Made by a program: the position numbers and the translations under genes. This document shows, piece after piece, positions 55,338 to 63,372 of a stretch of 64,000 nt of DNA. Position 1 is the first letter of the stretch. Every line of letters begins with the position of its first letter. The stretch comes from Candidatus Kryptoniota bacterium (lineage in GTDB: Bacteria > Bacteroidota > Ignavibacteria > Kryptoniales > JAKASW01). The stretch is taken from assembly GCA_036567965.1 (NCBI GenBank), contig DATCTN010000021.1, positions 220,221 through 284,220 of the forward strand. The letters run 5' to 3'. Under the pieces are notes generated by a model. That model was not told where the DNA came from and searched no databases. It saw nothing but the letters and a program-made list of their open reading frames with translations.

Positions 55338-55386
55338 GTGCCCCTCCGAGAACGAGACCTTTGTCTGACAGAATCTTACGAAAGGA

Positions 55387-55407
55387 GAAAAAACCGTGGG
55401 TTTTTTC
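55387..55407 (+). terminator. A/T-rich hairpin between the Abi-like gene and the toxin operon
   Basis: GAAAAAACC (55387-55395) pairs with GGTTTTTTC (55399-55407) around a GTG loop. The T-run is inside the stem, and the hairpin could act in both directions. Confidence 0.6.
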
Positions 55408-55421
55408 CATCGTTTTGCCTC

Positions 55422-55450
55422 TTGACATTACTTAACCTATAGGTTAACTT
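55422..55450 (+). promoter_or_regulatory. Promoter of the toxin-antitoxin-chaperone operon
   Basis: TTGACA at 55422-55427, then TAACTT at 55445-55450 after 17 bp. In Bacteroidota terms it is TTG-N19-TAACTTGC. A palindrome covers the spacer and -10. Transcription would start at or next to the toxin start codon. Confidence 0.55.
55432..55447. promoter_or_regulatory. Perfect palindromic operator of the toxin-antitoxin operon
   Basis: The 16-bp perfect palindrome TTAACCTATAGGTTAA overlaps the promoter just before the toxin gene. It is a natural binding site for the HTH antitoxin (autoregulation, as in HigBA-type loci). Confidence 0.7.
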
Positions 55451-55454
55451 GCAA

Positions 55455-55814
55455 GTGTCAGTAAAGCAGATTCAGTCAGGGCCAAAAGGTGAAATTGCGG
55501 TTTGTGTGGATGAGTCAGGCCGTTGCCAAGTTCTCGAGTTTATCGAAGCACTGTCGGAACCAGATCAGAAGAAAGTTCTAAATCTCTTCAAGCTGTTTTG
55601 TGACCAGGGTGAAATTCGGAACGAAGAAAAGTTCAAGCATGAGGATGGGCCAATCTATGCATTCAAATCCTTCCAGCTGAGAATTCTCTGTGGATTTCTA
55701 CCAGTGAAGGGAAAGCGTACCATTGTTTTGGTGCACGCTCTGAAGAAGAAAACGGACAGGTTATCAAAGTCCGATTTAAAGAAAGCCAAACAACTGCTCG
55801 AAAATATTAGATAA
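55455..55814 (+). CDS. RelE/HigB-like (Gp49/DUF891) toxin
   Basis: A 119-aa toxin-like protein. EFIEALSEPDQKKVLNLFKLFCDQGEIRNEEKFKHED, then IYAFKSFQLRILCGFLPVKGKRTIVLVHALKKKTDRLSKSDLKKAKQLL, follows the HigB / phage Gp49-like pattern of ribosome-dependent mRNA interferases, including the basic LVHALKKKT strand. The start is uncertain: GTG 55455 is preferred over TTG 55449. The gene order toxin, then HTH antitoxin, is that of HigBA loci. It should be neutralised by 55832-56215, possibly with help of the SecB-like chaperone. Confidence 0.83.
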   Translation: MSVKQIQSGPKGEIAVCVDESGRCQVLEFIEALSEPDQKKVLNLFKLFCDQGEIRNEEKFKHEDGPIYAFKSFQLRILCGFLPVKGKRTIVLVHALKKKTDRLSKSDLKKAKQLLENIR

Positions 55815-55831
55815 TCAATCTGAGGGCATCT

Positions 55832-56215
55832 ATGGAACCTAAAGAACGGTTCAATCAACTTCTTGATAAGTTCAAAGATGATCCCGAGTTCATTTTCCAG
55901 GGGCTTATTCTGCGTGTGTCTGAGGACATCGCATCGTTGCTCAAGACGCAGAACATGACACGTGGAAAACTTGCCGAGAAACTCAATTGTTCTGCCGCGT
56001 ACGTTACCAAGCTGCTCAGGGGATCCGAGAACCTCACCCTCAAAAAGCTTTTTGAGGTGTCAAGAGCACTGAACGCGGAGTTTAGTGTTCATATGAGCGC
56101 TCGTGCGAGCGCATTCGATAGAGAAGATGTCGAATGCATATTTGCAGAAGCCAACTTCAAACTGTTCAAGCCCAGAGAGGAAGCCGATGAGCACCCTGTC
56201 CCCAATGCAGCTTAA
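55832..56215 (+). CDS. HTH (XRE/HigA-like) antitoxin with C-terminal extension
   Basis: A 127-aa protein. A helix-turn-helix occupies about residues 42-66 (MTRGKLAEKLNCSAAYVTKLLRGSENLTLKKL). It is followed by a tail of about 50 residues (ASAFDREDVECIFAEANFKLFKP). In toxin-antitoxin-chaperone (TAC) systems the antitoxin tail is an aggregation-prone chaperone-addiction segment; the hydrophobic ECIFAEANFKLF would fit. It probably binds the toxin and the 55432-55447 palindrome. Its end overlaps the SecB-like gene by 29 bases. Confidence 0.83.
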   Translation: MEPKERFNQLLDKFKDDPEFIFQGLILRVSEDIASLLKTQNMTRGKLAEKLNCSAAYVTKLLRGSENLTLKKLFEVSRALNAEFSVHMSARASAFDREDVECIFAEANFKLFKPREEADEHPVPNAA

Positions 56216-56684
56216 GGACTTTGTTGTCCAGCTCTTGCATGTTGAAGCTAACCCTGAATTTCATCCACATCGCGGCAGCCCCACCAAAGATGACCTCAGT
56301 GTAAATTTTGAGATGAAACAACGAAAGGATGGGGCGCAATTCAGGATAGACCTTGATGTTAGGCTGAACGACTCTGAGGCCCGTTACAAAAAATGTGCGT
56401 ACAGAATTCATATTAGGATCTACGGTTTGTTTGAGTTTGACAGAAACACCCCCAAAGAGGACGTTGACAAACTGCTCGGTCCAAACGGGCTTGCTATGGC
56501 ATACTCCGTAGCGAGAGGAATTGTTGCGGAGGCTACAGGGACTTCCTTGCACGGCAAGATTATGCTTCCGACAGTCAATTTCATAGAACTTTTGAAGAGG
56601 AAAGCGGAGTCTGCGAAAGGCAAGAGAGCAGCGGGGAAGAGTAGGGCCAGGGATCACGGTAGCAAGAAGGAGCAAACAACGTGA
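56187..56684 (+). CDS. SecB-like chaperone of a TAC system
   Basis: About 165 aa from the ATG at 56187, inside the antitoxin end. The pattern matches the SecB fold: MQLKDFVVQLLHVEANPEF strand, RIDLDVRLNDSEARYKKCAYRIHIRIYGLFEF, and the long helix with AYSVARGIVAEATGTSLHGKIMLPTVNFIELLKRK, similar to SecB's PxxNF segment. A C-terminal Lys-rich tail follows. Next to a HigBA pair, SecB-like proteins form tripartite toxin-antitoxin-chaperone systems, known from Mycobacterium tuberculosis Rv1955-1957, in which the chaperone protects the antitoxin. It overlaps the next gene by four bases. Confidence 0.78.
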   Translation: MSTLSPMQLKDFVVQLLHVEANPEFHPHRGSPTKDDLSVNFEMKQRKDGAQFRIDLDVRLNDSEARYKKCAYRIHIRIYGLFEFDRNTPKEDVDKLLGPNGLAMAYSVARGIVAEATGTSLHGKIMLPTVNFIELLKRKAESAKGKRAAGKSRARDHGSKKEQTT

Positions 56685-57685
56685 TTCTCTTCCATAACAA
56701 GAGGGAGTACACTGACTACCCGTTCGAGAGAGAAGATGAATTCGAGAAAGACATTATTTCCAATTCCAAGTTGTTCTTTGGGAAGGATTCGATAATCATT
56801 GATGCAAAGAAGAAGATTTCGACCAAGACTTTCGGTGGCTCGATCCCAGATGCCTTCTTGTTCGATCTTTCGGATATTGACAACCCAGAGTTTTACCTGG
56901 TAGAGGTAGAGCTCTCCACCCACAGTTTTTTTGACCATATTTTTCCTCAGATCACAAAATTCTTCGGCTTCTTTAAAAATACTGCCAACCAAGCCGAACT
57001 CGTTGAGAAGATATTTTCGTTAGTGAATGGCGATTCTGAGCTGAAGAAGGAATTCAAAGCTTACCTTGGGGACAAGGAAGTCTATAAATTCCTCAAAGAC
57101 ACAATCGAAAATAGTCAGAATATTCTACTTATCCTCGATGCCGAGAAGCCAGAACTACCTGAAATAAGTGAGACGTACTTTGACACCTGGGGAAAGGCCG
57201 TCAAGCCAATGATAGTGAAGAAGCTAATCAGCGGCTCGGACGAAATATTCATGATGCATCCCGAGTTTGAAAGTATTAAGTACATCGATGCTGATGGTGA
57301 GACAAGACCTGAATCAGAAAAGCGAGAATACTCCGAAGAATACCATTTTGATGGAGTATCTGAGAACATTAAGAAGGTTTATTCCAAGCTGAAAGAACAG
57401 CTCCTGGTTTTCGACAGTTCCGTTGGATTTAATCCTCAGAAATACTACATCTCAGTTGTGAAGGGACGGAATGTGGCTTTCTTTAAGATAAGGAAGAAGA
57501 AAATCACTCTGGTTGCAATGCTTCCTGAAGATGAAGTGAGAAAAATGCTGAAGTTCCACGCCGTGAAGCAGTTGTCTGAGCCGGTTCAGAGATTTTACAA
57601 CGGACAGAGTTGTGCAGTAGTGATTGAAAACGCCTTCCATCTTGAAGAGATATCGTCCCTGCTAGAAGCGCTGGTCTCAAAGTAA
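56681..57685 (+). CDS. Putative nuclease (PD-(D/E)XK-like plus DUF5655-like), fourth gene of the TAC operon
   Basis: A 334-aa protein with GTG start overlapping the SecB-like stop (GTGA). The N-terminal third has FGGSIPDAFLFDLSDIDNPEFYLVEVELSTHSFFDHIFPQITKFFGFF, which resembles the core of PD-(D/E)XK nucleases (PD, then EVE). The C-terminal third, starting FDSSVGFNPQKYYISVVKGRNVAFFKIRKKKITLV and ending in AFHLEEISSLLEAL, resembles DUF5655. The E-x-K Lys is not canonical, so activity is uncertain. Co-translation with the TAC genes suggests an extra effector or partner. It is the last gene before a 158-base gap. Confidence 0.6.
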   Translation: MILFHNKREYTDYPFEREDEFEKDIISNSKLFFGKDSIIIDAKKKISTKTFGGSIPDAFLFDLSDIDNPEFYLVEVELSTHSFFDHIFPQITKFFGFFKNTANQAELVEKIFSLVNGDSELKKEFKAYLGDKEVYKFLKDTIENSQNILLILDAEKPELPEISETYFDTWGKAVKPMIVKKLISGSDEIFMMHPEFESIKYIDADGETRPESEKREYSEEYHFDGVSENIKKVYSKLKEQLLVFDSSVGFNPQKYYISVVKGRNVAFFKIRKKKITLVAMLPEDEVRKMLKFHAVKQLSEPVQRFYNGQSCAVVIENAFHLEEISSLLEALVSK

Positions 57686-57843
57686 TTCGAACCATCCGCC
57701 CACCCGATTGAATCGCCACCCAGTAACGCTTCTCTAAGCCCGGCTCGGATTGTCGTGGTTTCTGAATCTTAAAATGTATTATTATCACTCAATGATAGGA
57801 CTCCATCCACCCGGACCAACTACGTTGGAGTAGGAGAATCACC

Positions 57844-58062
57844 ATGCGCCTTCGAGACCAAATCATAGCCGATGCCATATCAGCGGCCGAAGGAAGCGGA
57901 AACAGAAGCGACCCGGCTTTCATTATCGATTATATCGTGGAACTCCTTATCTCCGGGAAGCGGCCGGAGATGCCTCCGGCGAAGAGGAACATACTCTACG
58001 GACTTAATTCGACTGCCGACTTGCAGCCCCCGCCGTCGGGCGCATTTATATATCTTTCTTGA
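57844..58062 (+). pseudogene. Truncated copy of the unknown gene at 59544-60185
   Basis: A 72-codon frame, starting with GGAG upstream of the ATG. Its second half (RPEMPPAKR then STADLQPPPSGA) matches the N-terminal part of the protein at 59544 (RPELPPAKR, IADLQPPPPGA). A deletion of seven bases relative to the other copy shifts the frame at about 58047. The next bases still encode IYISFLKSF in the other frame, against IYIPFLKDF in the second copy, after which homology stops. It is a frameshifted, truncated gene. Confidence 0.7.
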
Positions 58063-58400
58063 AAAGCTTCAAACTGCGATCACCTGTCCAGGCTACTTTC
58101 TATGCCGCCAGTTTCTCTGGTGTTCACTTCATTTTGTAGGAGGATCCAACAGAGCCACCTGCGTCTGAACCGGTTGAGAGTACCAGAAAGCTGTGAACTG
58201 AGCTCAAGAACTGCGAGAAACATTCTAAAAAGACACAAAAACGGATGCGGACTCGTCCAGGGATAATCGGGGGTTGATATTTTGACTTACTCTGTTTCCC
58301 TTTAATATGGATCATCTTATATTAGTTTCGAGAGGTAAGCTTACATATAAGATTCCATATGAAAGTCTGAACACTTGAGGACCATGCGAAATAGCCCAAA

Positions 58401-59534
58401 ATGGATCTGAAGGAATATTCGGCTGGCGTCTTCACCCAGCAATACGGATATAAGAGTTTCGACCCCACAACCATTAATCATGAATGGTCGTGGTCCGATC
58501 CGAAAATCAATAAGCTTCTGGCTGACGCGAGCCGCAAGCTTGGCGAACTCAATGCCTTTGCCCATTCCGTTCCGGATATAGATGTCTTTATAAGGATGCA
58601 CGTCGCAAAAGAAGCTGCGAAGTCAAGCCGGATCGAAGGAACGAAAACTGAAATTGAGGAAGCGGTGTCAGACAAGCAGGATGTCCTTCCCGGGAAGCGG
58701 GAGGACTGGCAGGAAGTCCAGAATTACATAACGGCAATGAATGCCGCGATAGAAGAATTGAAGGATATTCCTCTCTCGACGCGGATGCTGAAGAAAACAC
58801 ACAAAATTCTTCTCGCGGGTGTCCGAGGCACACACAAAACGCCGGGAGAGTACAGAACGAGTCAGAATTGGATCGGCGGAGCCTCCATCGAGGACGCTGT
58901 CTTTGTTCCTCCACATCATTCCAGAATAGACACCCTGATGGGGGACCTCGAGAATTTCCTGCACAACGTGAATATAGACGTGCCTGAGCTGATCAGGATT
59001 GCAATTGCTCATTACCAGTTCGAGACAATCCATCCCTTCCTCGATGGTAACGGGAGGATAGGAAGGCTCTTGATTACACTTTACCTCGTGAGTAAGGGAC
59101 TCCTGTCCAAACCGACACTTTACCTGTCGGATTACCTTGAGAAACACAAGGGCGTCTATTACGATAACCTGACGCTTGTTCGAACTCACCACGACATTAC
59201 CCAATGGGTGAAATTCATCCTCGTCGCGATAGCGGAGACATCGAACACGGGTGTCGAGACACTCAAGAAAATTCTCAAGCTGAAGGACGATATCGAAGGG
59301 ACAAGAATCGTCGGGATGGGAAAGAAAGTAAAGAGTGCCAGACTATTTATGAACGTGCTGTACAGCAACCCGGTCATAACCATTAACAGCGCAAAGCAAA
59401 AGCTTGGACTCACGCATCCTACTACAGGCGCTCTCATAGCCGACTTTGAACGCCTCGGCATTCTCAAGGAAGTAACCGGATTCAAGAGGAACAGACTCTT
59501 TTTGTTCACCGAATACCTCAACCTGTTCATGTAG
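58401..59534 (+). CDS. Fic-domain AMP-transferase (self-inhibited class II)
   Basis: A 377-aa protein. The Fic N-terminal helix domain carries the inhibitory motif SSRIEGT (residues 75-81), typical of class II Fic enzymes. The catalytic motif HPFLDGNGRIGR (211-222) is complete. A C-terminal winged-helix-like part ends the protein (NSAKQKLGLTHPTTGALIADFERLGIL). Fic enzymes attach AMP or other phosphate moieties to protein hydroxyls; the target is unknown. It sits between two related copies of an unrecognised gene and ends 9 bases before the second. Confidence 0.93.
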   Translation: MDLKEYSAGVFTQQYGYKSFDPTTINHEWSWSDPKINKLLADASRKLGELNAFAHSVPDIDVFIRMHVAKEAAKSSRIEGTKTEIEEAVSDKQDVLPGKREDWQEVQNYITAMNAAIEELKDIPLSTRMLKKTHKILLAGVRGTHKTPGEYRTSQNWIGGASIEDAVFVPPHHSRIDTLMGDLENFLHNVNIDVPELIRIAIAHYQFETIHPFLDGNGRIGRLLITLYLVSKGLLSKPTLYLSDYLEKHKGVYYDNLTLVRTHHDITQWVKFILVAIAETSNTGVETLKKILKLKDDIEGTRIVGMGKKVKSARLFMNVLYSNPVITINSAKQKLGLTHPTTGALIADFERLGILKEVTGFKRNRLFLFTEYLNLFM

Positions 59535-59543
59535 GGCAGAGTG

Positions 59544-60185
59544 ATGTCCAACAGCTCTTCACCGATCGTTCAGCTGCTGCCTCCTCTGCGACGGCGGCCT
59601 GAGCTTCCTCCGGCGAAGAGGCGCTCGGGAAGCAATCCGATCGCCGACTTGCAGCCCCCGCCGCCGGGCGCAGAACGAATCTATATACCGTTCCTGAAGG
59701 ACTTCGATGCCTGGATGTCTTGCGAGACGCGCAGCCGCTGGGTCGCCATCGTGCCGACGACGAGCTGCATGACTCTCGTTACCAGGAAAGAAATCTGGAA
59801 CATTAACCCGGGGCCGTACTGGATGTTTGTTGAGTATAGAGTACTCAGCCCGATCCTCGCTGCACATGGCGTGGCGGTGTCGTGGAACGGCGCGCAACAT
59901 CAGGAACGCATACTCCTGGCTGACAAGCTTCACGAGGAATTCTACGCCGCACCGCGGGAGGTCGCACTCGAGTTCCTAAGGCAAGGGCACTTCGCCGATT
60001 ACTCGACCGACCACGATATCCCGAAAGCAGACGACATGGAGATGAGCATGGAAGACCACCTCGAGCTCCTCGCGAGCCAGCTCTCCCGCGTCTATGGCGG
60101 TGGAACGCTTCTCATTCAGAAGCCTAACGTCAGCGCGGATTACCTGGCGCGGGAGCACATGATCTCGGCGTATGGGATGAACTGA
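59544..60185 (+). CDS. Unknown protein sharing its N-terminus with a broken upstream copy
   Basis: About 213 aa from the ATG at 59544; a GTG three bases earlier is possible. The first 45 residues (proline-rich, RPELPPAKR and LQPPPPGA) match the truncated copy at 57844. The remainder (FLKDFDAWMSCETRSRWVAIVPT, LHEEFYAAPREVALEFLRQGHFADYS) is not recognised. Its N-terminus is shorter than the upstream copy's, so it may be a partial gene too. It follows Fic closely and may be co-transcribed; a role as Fic target or partner is speculative. Confidence 0.55.
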   Translation: MSNSSSPIVQLLPPLRRRPELPPAKRRSGSNPIADLQPPPPGAERIYIPFLKDFDAWMSCETRSRWVAIVPTTSCMTLVTRKEIWNINPGPYWMFVEYRVLSPILAAHGVAVSWNGAQHQERILLADKLHEEFYAAPREVALEFLRQGHFADYSTDHDIPKADDMEMSMEDHLELLASQLSRVYGGGTLLIQKPNVSADYLAREHMISAYGMN

Positions 60186-60247
60186 GCAGACGAGCAGGCT
60201 GAAGTAACCGCTGCTGGTTCAGTAAGAGCTACGGTTGCTGATCTTTT

Positions 60248-60541
60248 TCACCACGTCTTATAAATCTCGCGGCTGCCTGTAAGATACATTTCCTGATAGC
60301 CCTCCATCTTCTTCATCGCTTCCTGCATTTCCTTTGTCGGGTTCTTCATCGCTTCCCAGCTCTGTTCGTATTCCGTCAGGCTTTTATACTGTGAGACCAT
60401 GATGACACGGTTGTACTGGCCCGTCATGTCGGTCATGATGTGTACGAGGTTCGGATCCTTAGCCATTGCTTCCTTGAAGATCTTTGCCAGCTTGGAAGCG
60501 TTACCCGGCTTGCAGACAAATATATCGTGAACGATGATCAT
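60248..60541 (-). CDS. Small NIPSNAP/ABM-like dimeric alpha-beta barrel protein
   Basis: A 97-aa protein. IVHDIFVCKPGNASKLAKIFKEAM, then NLVHIMTDMTGQYNRVIMVSQYKSLTEYEQSWEAM, follows the beta-alpha-beta pattern of antibiotic-monooxygenase/NIPSNAP-type ferredoxin-like barrels. No catalytic motif is evident. It is alone on the minus strand between the defence genes and the T9SS gene. Function unknown. Confidence 0.7.
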   Translation of the reverse strand: MIIVHDIFVCKPGNASKLAKIFKEAMAKDPNLVHIMTDMTGQYNRVIMVSQYKSLTEYEQSWEAMKNPTKEMQEAMKKMEGYQEMYLTGSREIYKTW

Positions 60542-60653
60542 GCGTTTTATTCCTCCATGTTTTTGTTTAGCGGTGATGTATCCTTATGCTGAACCATATT
60601 TTGTCTCCGAAGGTTCACGCCGCCGCTGTGTCAGTGTGAAAGAGGGAACGGCG

Positions 60654-60686
60654 ATGTGACCGTCACTTTGAAAGTGACGGTCACAT
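60654..60686. repeat. Nested 33-bp perfect palindrome (left copy)
   Basis: 16-bp arms ATGTGACCGTCACTTT and AAAGTGACGGTCACAT surround a single central base. Each arm is itself a small palindrome (GTGAC-C-GTCAC and GTGAC-G-GTCAC). A near-identical copy lies at 63344-63372, after the T9SS gene. Confidence 0.9.
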
Positions 60687-60708
60687 CCGCACATTATCTG
60701 GTCGTGAG

Positions 60709-60740
60709 TTTGACTATCACAAAAAGGGCGGTTACATTTA
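60709..60740 (+). promoter_or_regulatory. Possible promoter of the T9SS repeat-protein gene
   Basis: TTTG at 60709-60712, 20 bp, then TACATTTA at 60733-60740, one mismatch from TAnnTTTG. The 5' leader would be about 175 bases. The whole stretch 60542-60922 has no gene. Confidence 0.4.
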
Positions 60741-60922
60741 TGCGTCAGGTAATTAACTGCAGAGCTGCTAAGAGAACCTCCAGGCATCCCCCTCCCGAGC
60801 AACATTAAGACTTCTCAGTCTCATGTAGATGAGACGCTGGCGAGATTGCAATCAATCAGGTCATGATTTCCAGTGAAGAGCCGAATGGCTAGCAATGGAA
60901 TCCAGATAAAAGGGAGGTTCAA

Positions 60923-63277
60923 ATGTTATCACACCGTACTTATTTATTGACTGTGCTCGTTGTTGTGTGGTGCATTGCACTACCCAGTGCGACCGCGCAA
61001 TACGTACAGGAAGGCAGCAAGCTTGTCGGCACCGGAGCTGTCGGTACCGCACATCAAGGCGGCTCTGTTTCTCTTTCTGCTGATGGTAATACGGCAATCG
61101 TCGGTGGACTTTGCGACAGTAGCTATGCAGGAGCAGCGTGGGTGTATACGCGATCTGGGGGAGTATGGAGTCAGCAAGGGAGCAAGCTCGTCGGCACGGG
61201 CGCTGACGGGAGCGCATGTCAAGGCTATTCTGTTTCTCTTTCTGCTGATGGTAATACGGCAATCGTCGGTGGATATGGGGACAATAGCGGTGCAGGAGCA
61301 GCGTGGGTGTATACGCGATCTGGTGGAGTATGGAGTCAGCAGGGCAGCAAGCTCGTCGGCACCGGAGCTGTCGGTTCCGCACAACAAGGCTACTCTGTTT
61401 CTCTTTCTGCTGATGGCAATACGGCAATCGTCGGTGGACTTGGTGACAACAGCGGCTTAGGAGCAGCGTGGGTGTTCACGCGATCTGGGGGAGTATGGAG
61501 TCAGCAGGGCAGCAAGCTCGTCGGCACCGGAGCTGTCGGTAGTGCACTACAAGGTGCACTACAAGGCGGCTCTGTTTCTCTTTCTGCTGATGGTAATACT
61601 GCAATCGTCGGTGGATATGACGACAATGGCGATGCAGGAGCAGCGTGGGTGTATACGCGATCTGGGGGAGTATGGAGTCAGCAAGGCACCAAGCTTGTTG
61701 GCACCGGAGCTATCGGTTCCGCACAACAAGGCTACTCTGTTTCTCTTTCTGCCGACGGTAATACGGCAATCGTCGGTGGACCTTCCGACAACAGCTCTGC
61801 ATGGGGGGGGGCAGTATGGGTGTATACGCGATCTGGTGGAGTATGGAGTCAGCAGGGCGGCAAGCTCGTCGGCACCGGAGCTGTTGGTGGCGCATGCCAA
61901 GGGTGGTCTGTTTCTCTTTCTGCTGATGGCAATACGGCAATCGTCGGTGGATATTGGGACAATAGCGGTGCAGGAGCAGCGTGGGTCTGGGTAAATGGAG
62001 CGCCCAACATCGTTGGCGTAAAGGACGTTGGGAATGATCAGGGAGGAAGAGTCCGCATTAGCTGGGGCCGGTCACTCGCCGACTCGGCAGTGTCTGCCCA
62101 CCAGATTGTGACATACGGATTATGGCGTAGGATTCCGGCATTACAGAGCGGCCTTGGCAAGAGAGGAGAGCCAGGTCCGTTGAACGATACGCTGGGAATC
62201 TTGTACGATTTCATAACGAGTGTTCCGGCGGTTCAGTCACCTCAATACAACGTCGTCGCTTCAACGTATGAAGACTCGACGTCCACAGGTACCCATTGTT
62301 GCACGTTCCTGGTCACAGCGCATACAAGTGATCCGAACGTGTTCTTTATATCTAATGAAGATAGCGGCTATTCAGTGGACAACATTCCTCCCGACCCTCC
62401 GAGTTCAGTATCCGGCAATGTGGTTTCTGGTGCGGTCGATATGTCATGGAAGAAGAATAAAGAACCGGACATGTGGAGATATGCCATATACCGAAGCACT
62501 TCACCAATCGACGAACCTTACGAGCTGACGGCGTTAGCTACAACCACAGACACTGTTTTTGCAGACACTCATCCGATAACAGGAGATCGTTCGTATTATG
62601 CGGTATGTGCCCAGGACATACACGGGAACTTGAGCGGAGGAGGCAATCAGCTATCTTTCATTCCATCAGACTTCTCACTATCAGTCAGTCTCACTGCATT
62701 CACAGCAAGTACACAGGACTATGGAGTAAGACTCGACTGGAAGACAGGATCAGAGACTAACAATGCAGGATTTATCGTAATGAGAGAGATGCAAGGTGAG
62801 ACAGCATTCAAGGAGATAGCAAGCTACACAAGCGATGTGGCACTAAAGGGACTTGGAACAAGTACAGACGGCAAATCATATTCTTATACTGATAACTCAC
62901 TCCAGACAGCAGGTAAATACACATATGAGCTGGAGAATGTGACAACAGACGGAGTGAAGCATACATATAATGAGATTACTGTAGATGTATCTACTCCTAC
63001 AGACTTCGCATTATTCCAGAACTATCCCAACCCATTTAATCCGAGTACGACTATAGCGTTCAATTTAAAAGAACAATCGGAAGTAACACTGACTATCTAC
63101 AATGTACTCGGACAGGATGTAGCGACATACAGTTACGGAACGATGGGAGGAGGAAGGTACCAGGAAGAAATAAACCTGGAGAGGTTAACGAGTGGAGTAT
63201 ACTACTACAGGCTTGATGCCACAGGTACAGATGGAAAGAGGTTCACATCCATAAAGAAACTTTTGGAGCTGAAGTAG
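60923..63277 (+). CDS. Secreted tandem-repeat beta-propeller-like protein with T9SS sorting domain
   Basis: A 784-aa protein. A signal peptide (SHRTYLLTVLVVVWCIALPSATA) is followed by six repeats of about 55 residues (about 31-365), each with GSKLVGTGA, SVSLSADGNTAIVGG and AAWVYTRSGGVWSQQG. They are FG-GAP-like blades that should close into a beta-propeller. A fibronectin-III-like region follows (about 500-600, PPDPPSSVSGNVVSGAVDMSWK). The C-terminus is a type IX secretion sorting domain: FALFQNYPNPFNPSTTIAF, then a strand-rich end. It is therefore predicted to be secreted and anchored at the cell surface. GGGAGG precedes the ATG. Confidence 0.9.
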   Translation: MLSHRTYLLTVLVVVWCIALPSATAQYVQEGSKLVGTGAVGTAHQGGSVSLSADGNTAIVGGLCDSSYAGAAWVYTRSGGVWSQQGSKLVGTGADGSACQGYSVSLSADGNTAIVGGYGDNSGAGAAWVYTRSGGVWSQQGSKLVGTGAVGSAQQGYSVSLSADGNTAIVGGLGDNSGLGAAWVFTRSGGVWSQQGSKLVGTGAVGSALQGALQGGSVSLSADGNTAIVGGYDDNGDAGAAWVYTRSGGVWSQQGTKLVGTGAIGSAQQGYSVSLSADGNTAIVGGPSDNSSAWGGAVWVYTRSGGVWSQQGGKLVGTGAVGGACQGWSVSLSADGNTAIVGGYWDNSGAGAAWVWVNGAPNIVGVKDVGNDQGGRVRISWGRSLADSAVSAHQIVTYGLWRRIPALQSGLGKRGEPGPLNDTLGILYDFITSVPAVQSPQYNVVASTYEDSTSTGTHCCTFLVTAHTSDPNVFFISNEDSGYSVDNIPPDPPSSVSGNVVSGAVDMSWKKNKEPDMWRYAIYRSTSPIDEPYELTALATTTDTVFADTHPITGDRSYYAVCAQDIHGNLSGGGNQLSFIPSDFSLSVSLTAFTASTQDYGVRLDWKTGSETNNAGFIVMREMQGETAFKEIASYTSDVALKGLGTSTDGKSYSYTDNSLQTAGKYTYELENVTTDGVKHTYNEITVDVSTPTDFALFQNYPNPFNPSTTIAFNLKEQSEVTLTIYNVLGQDVATYSYGTMGGGRYQEEINLERLTSGVYYYRLDATGTDGKRFTSIKKLLELK
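61013..62011 (+). repeat. Six tandem ~165-bp repeats in the T9SS gene
   Basis: Near-identical units encode one blade each. Differences cluster in the turn after AIVGG. The fourth unit contains an extra four-residue duplication (ALQG twice). Such a high match at the DNA level suggests recent expansion or gene conversion, and copy number may vary between strains. Confidence 0.88.
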
Positions 63278-63343
63278 GGAAGATACTTCCGCGGAAATCC
63301 GCGAATTATTCTGGCGGAGTTTTGATGAAGTGACCGATTGGAC

Positions 63344-63372
63344 GTGACCGTCACTTTCAAAGTGACGGTCAC
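63344..63372. repeat. Nested 29-bp perfect palindrome (right copy)
   Basis: Arms GTGACCGTCACTTT (63344-63357) and AAAGTGACGGTCAC (63359-63372) surround one central base. It matches the core of 60654-60686 except for the centre (C instead of G) and the outermost two bases on the left. Confidence 0.9.

Noticed and set aside
46653..60185. Integrated prophage or ICE next to the tRNA
   Set aside because: No integrase, phage structural, replication or conjugation genes were seen, and no clear second attachment repeat of the tRNA end to the right.
60861..61940. Long minus-strand and alternate-frame frames inside the T9SS repeat gene
   Set aside because: They are periodic shadows produced by the 165-bp tandem repeats; only the +60923 frame has a signal peptide and sorting domain.
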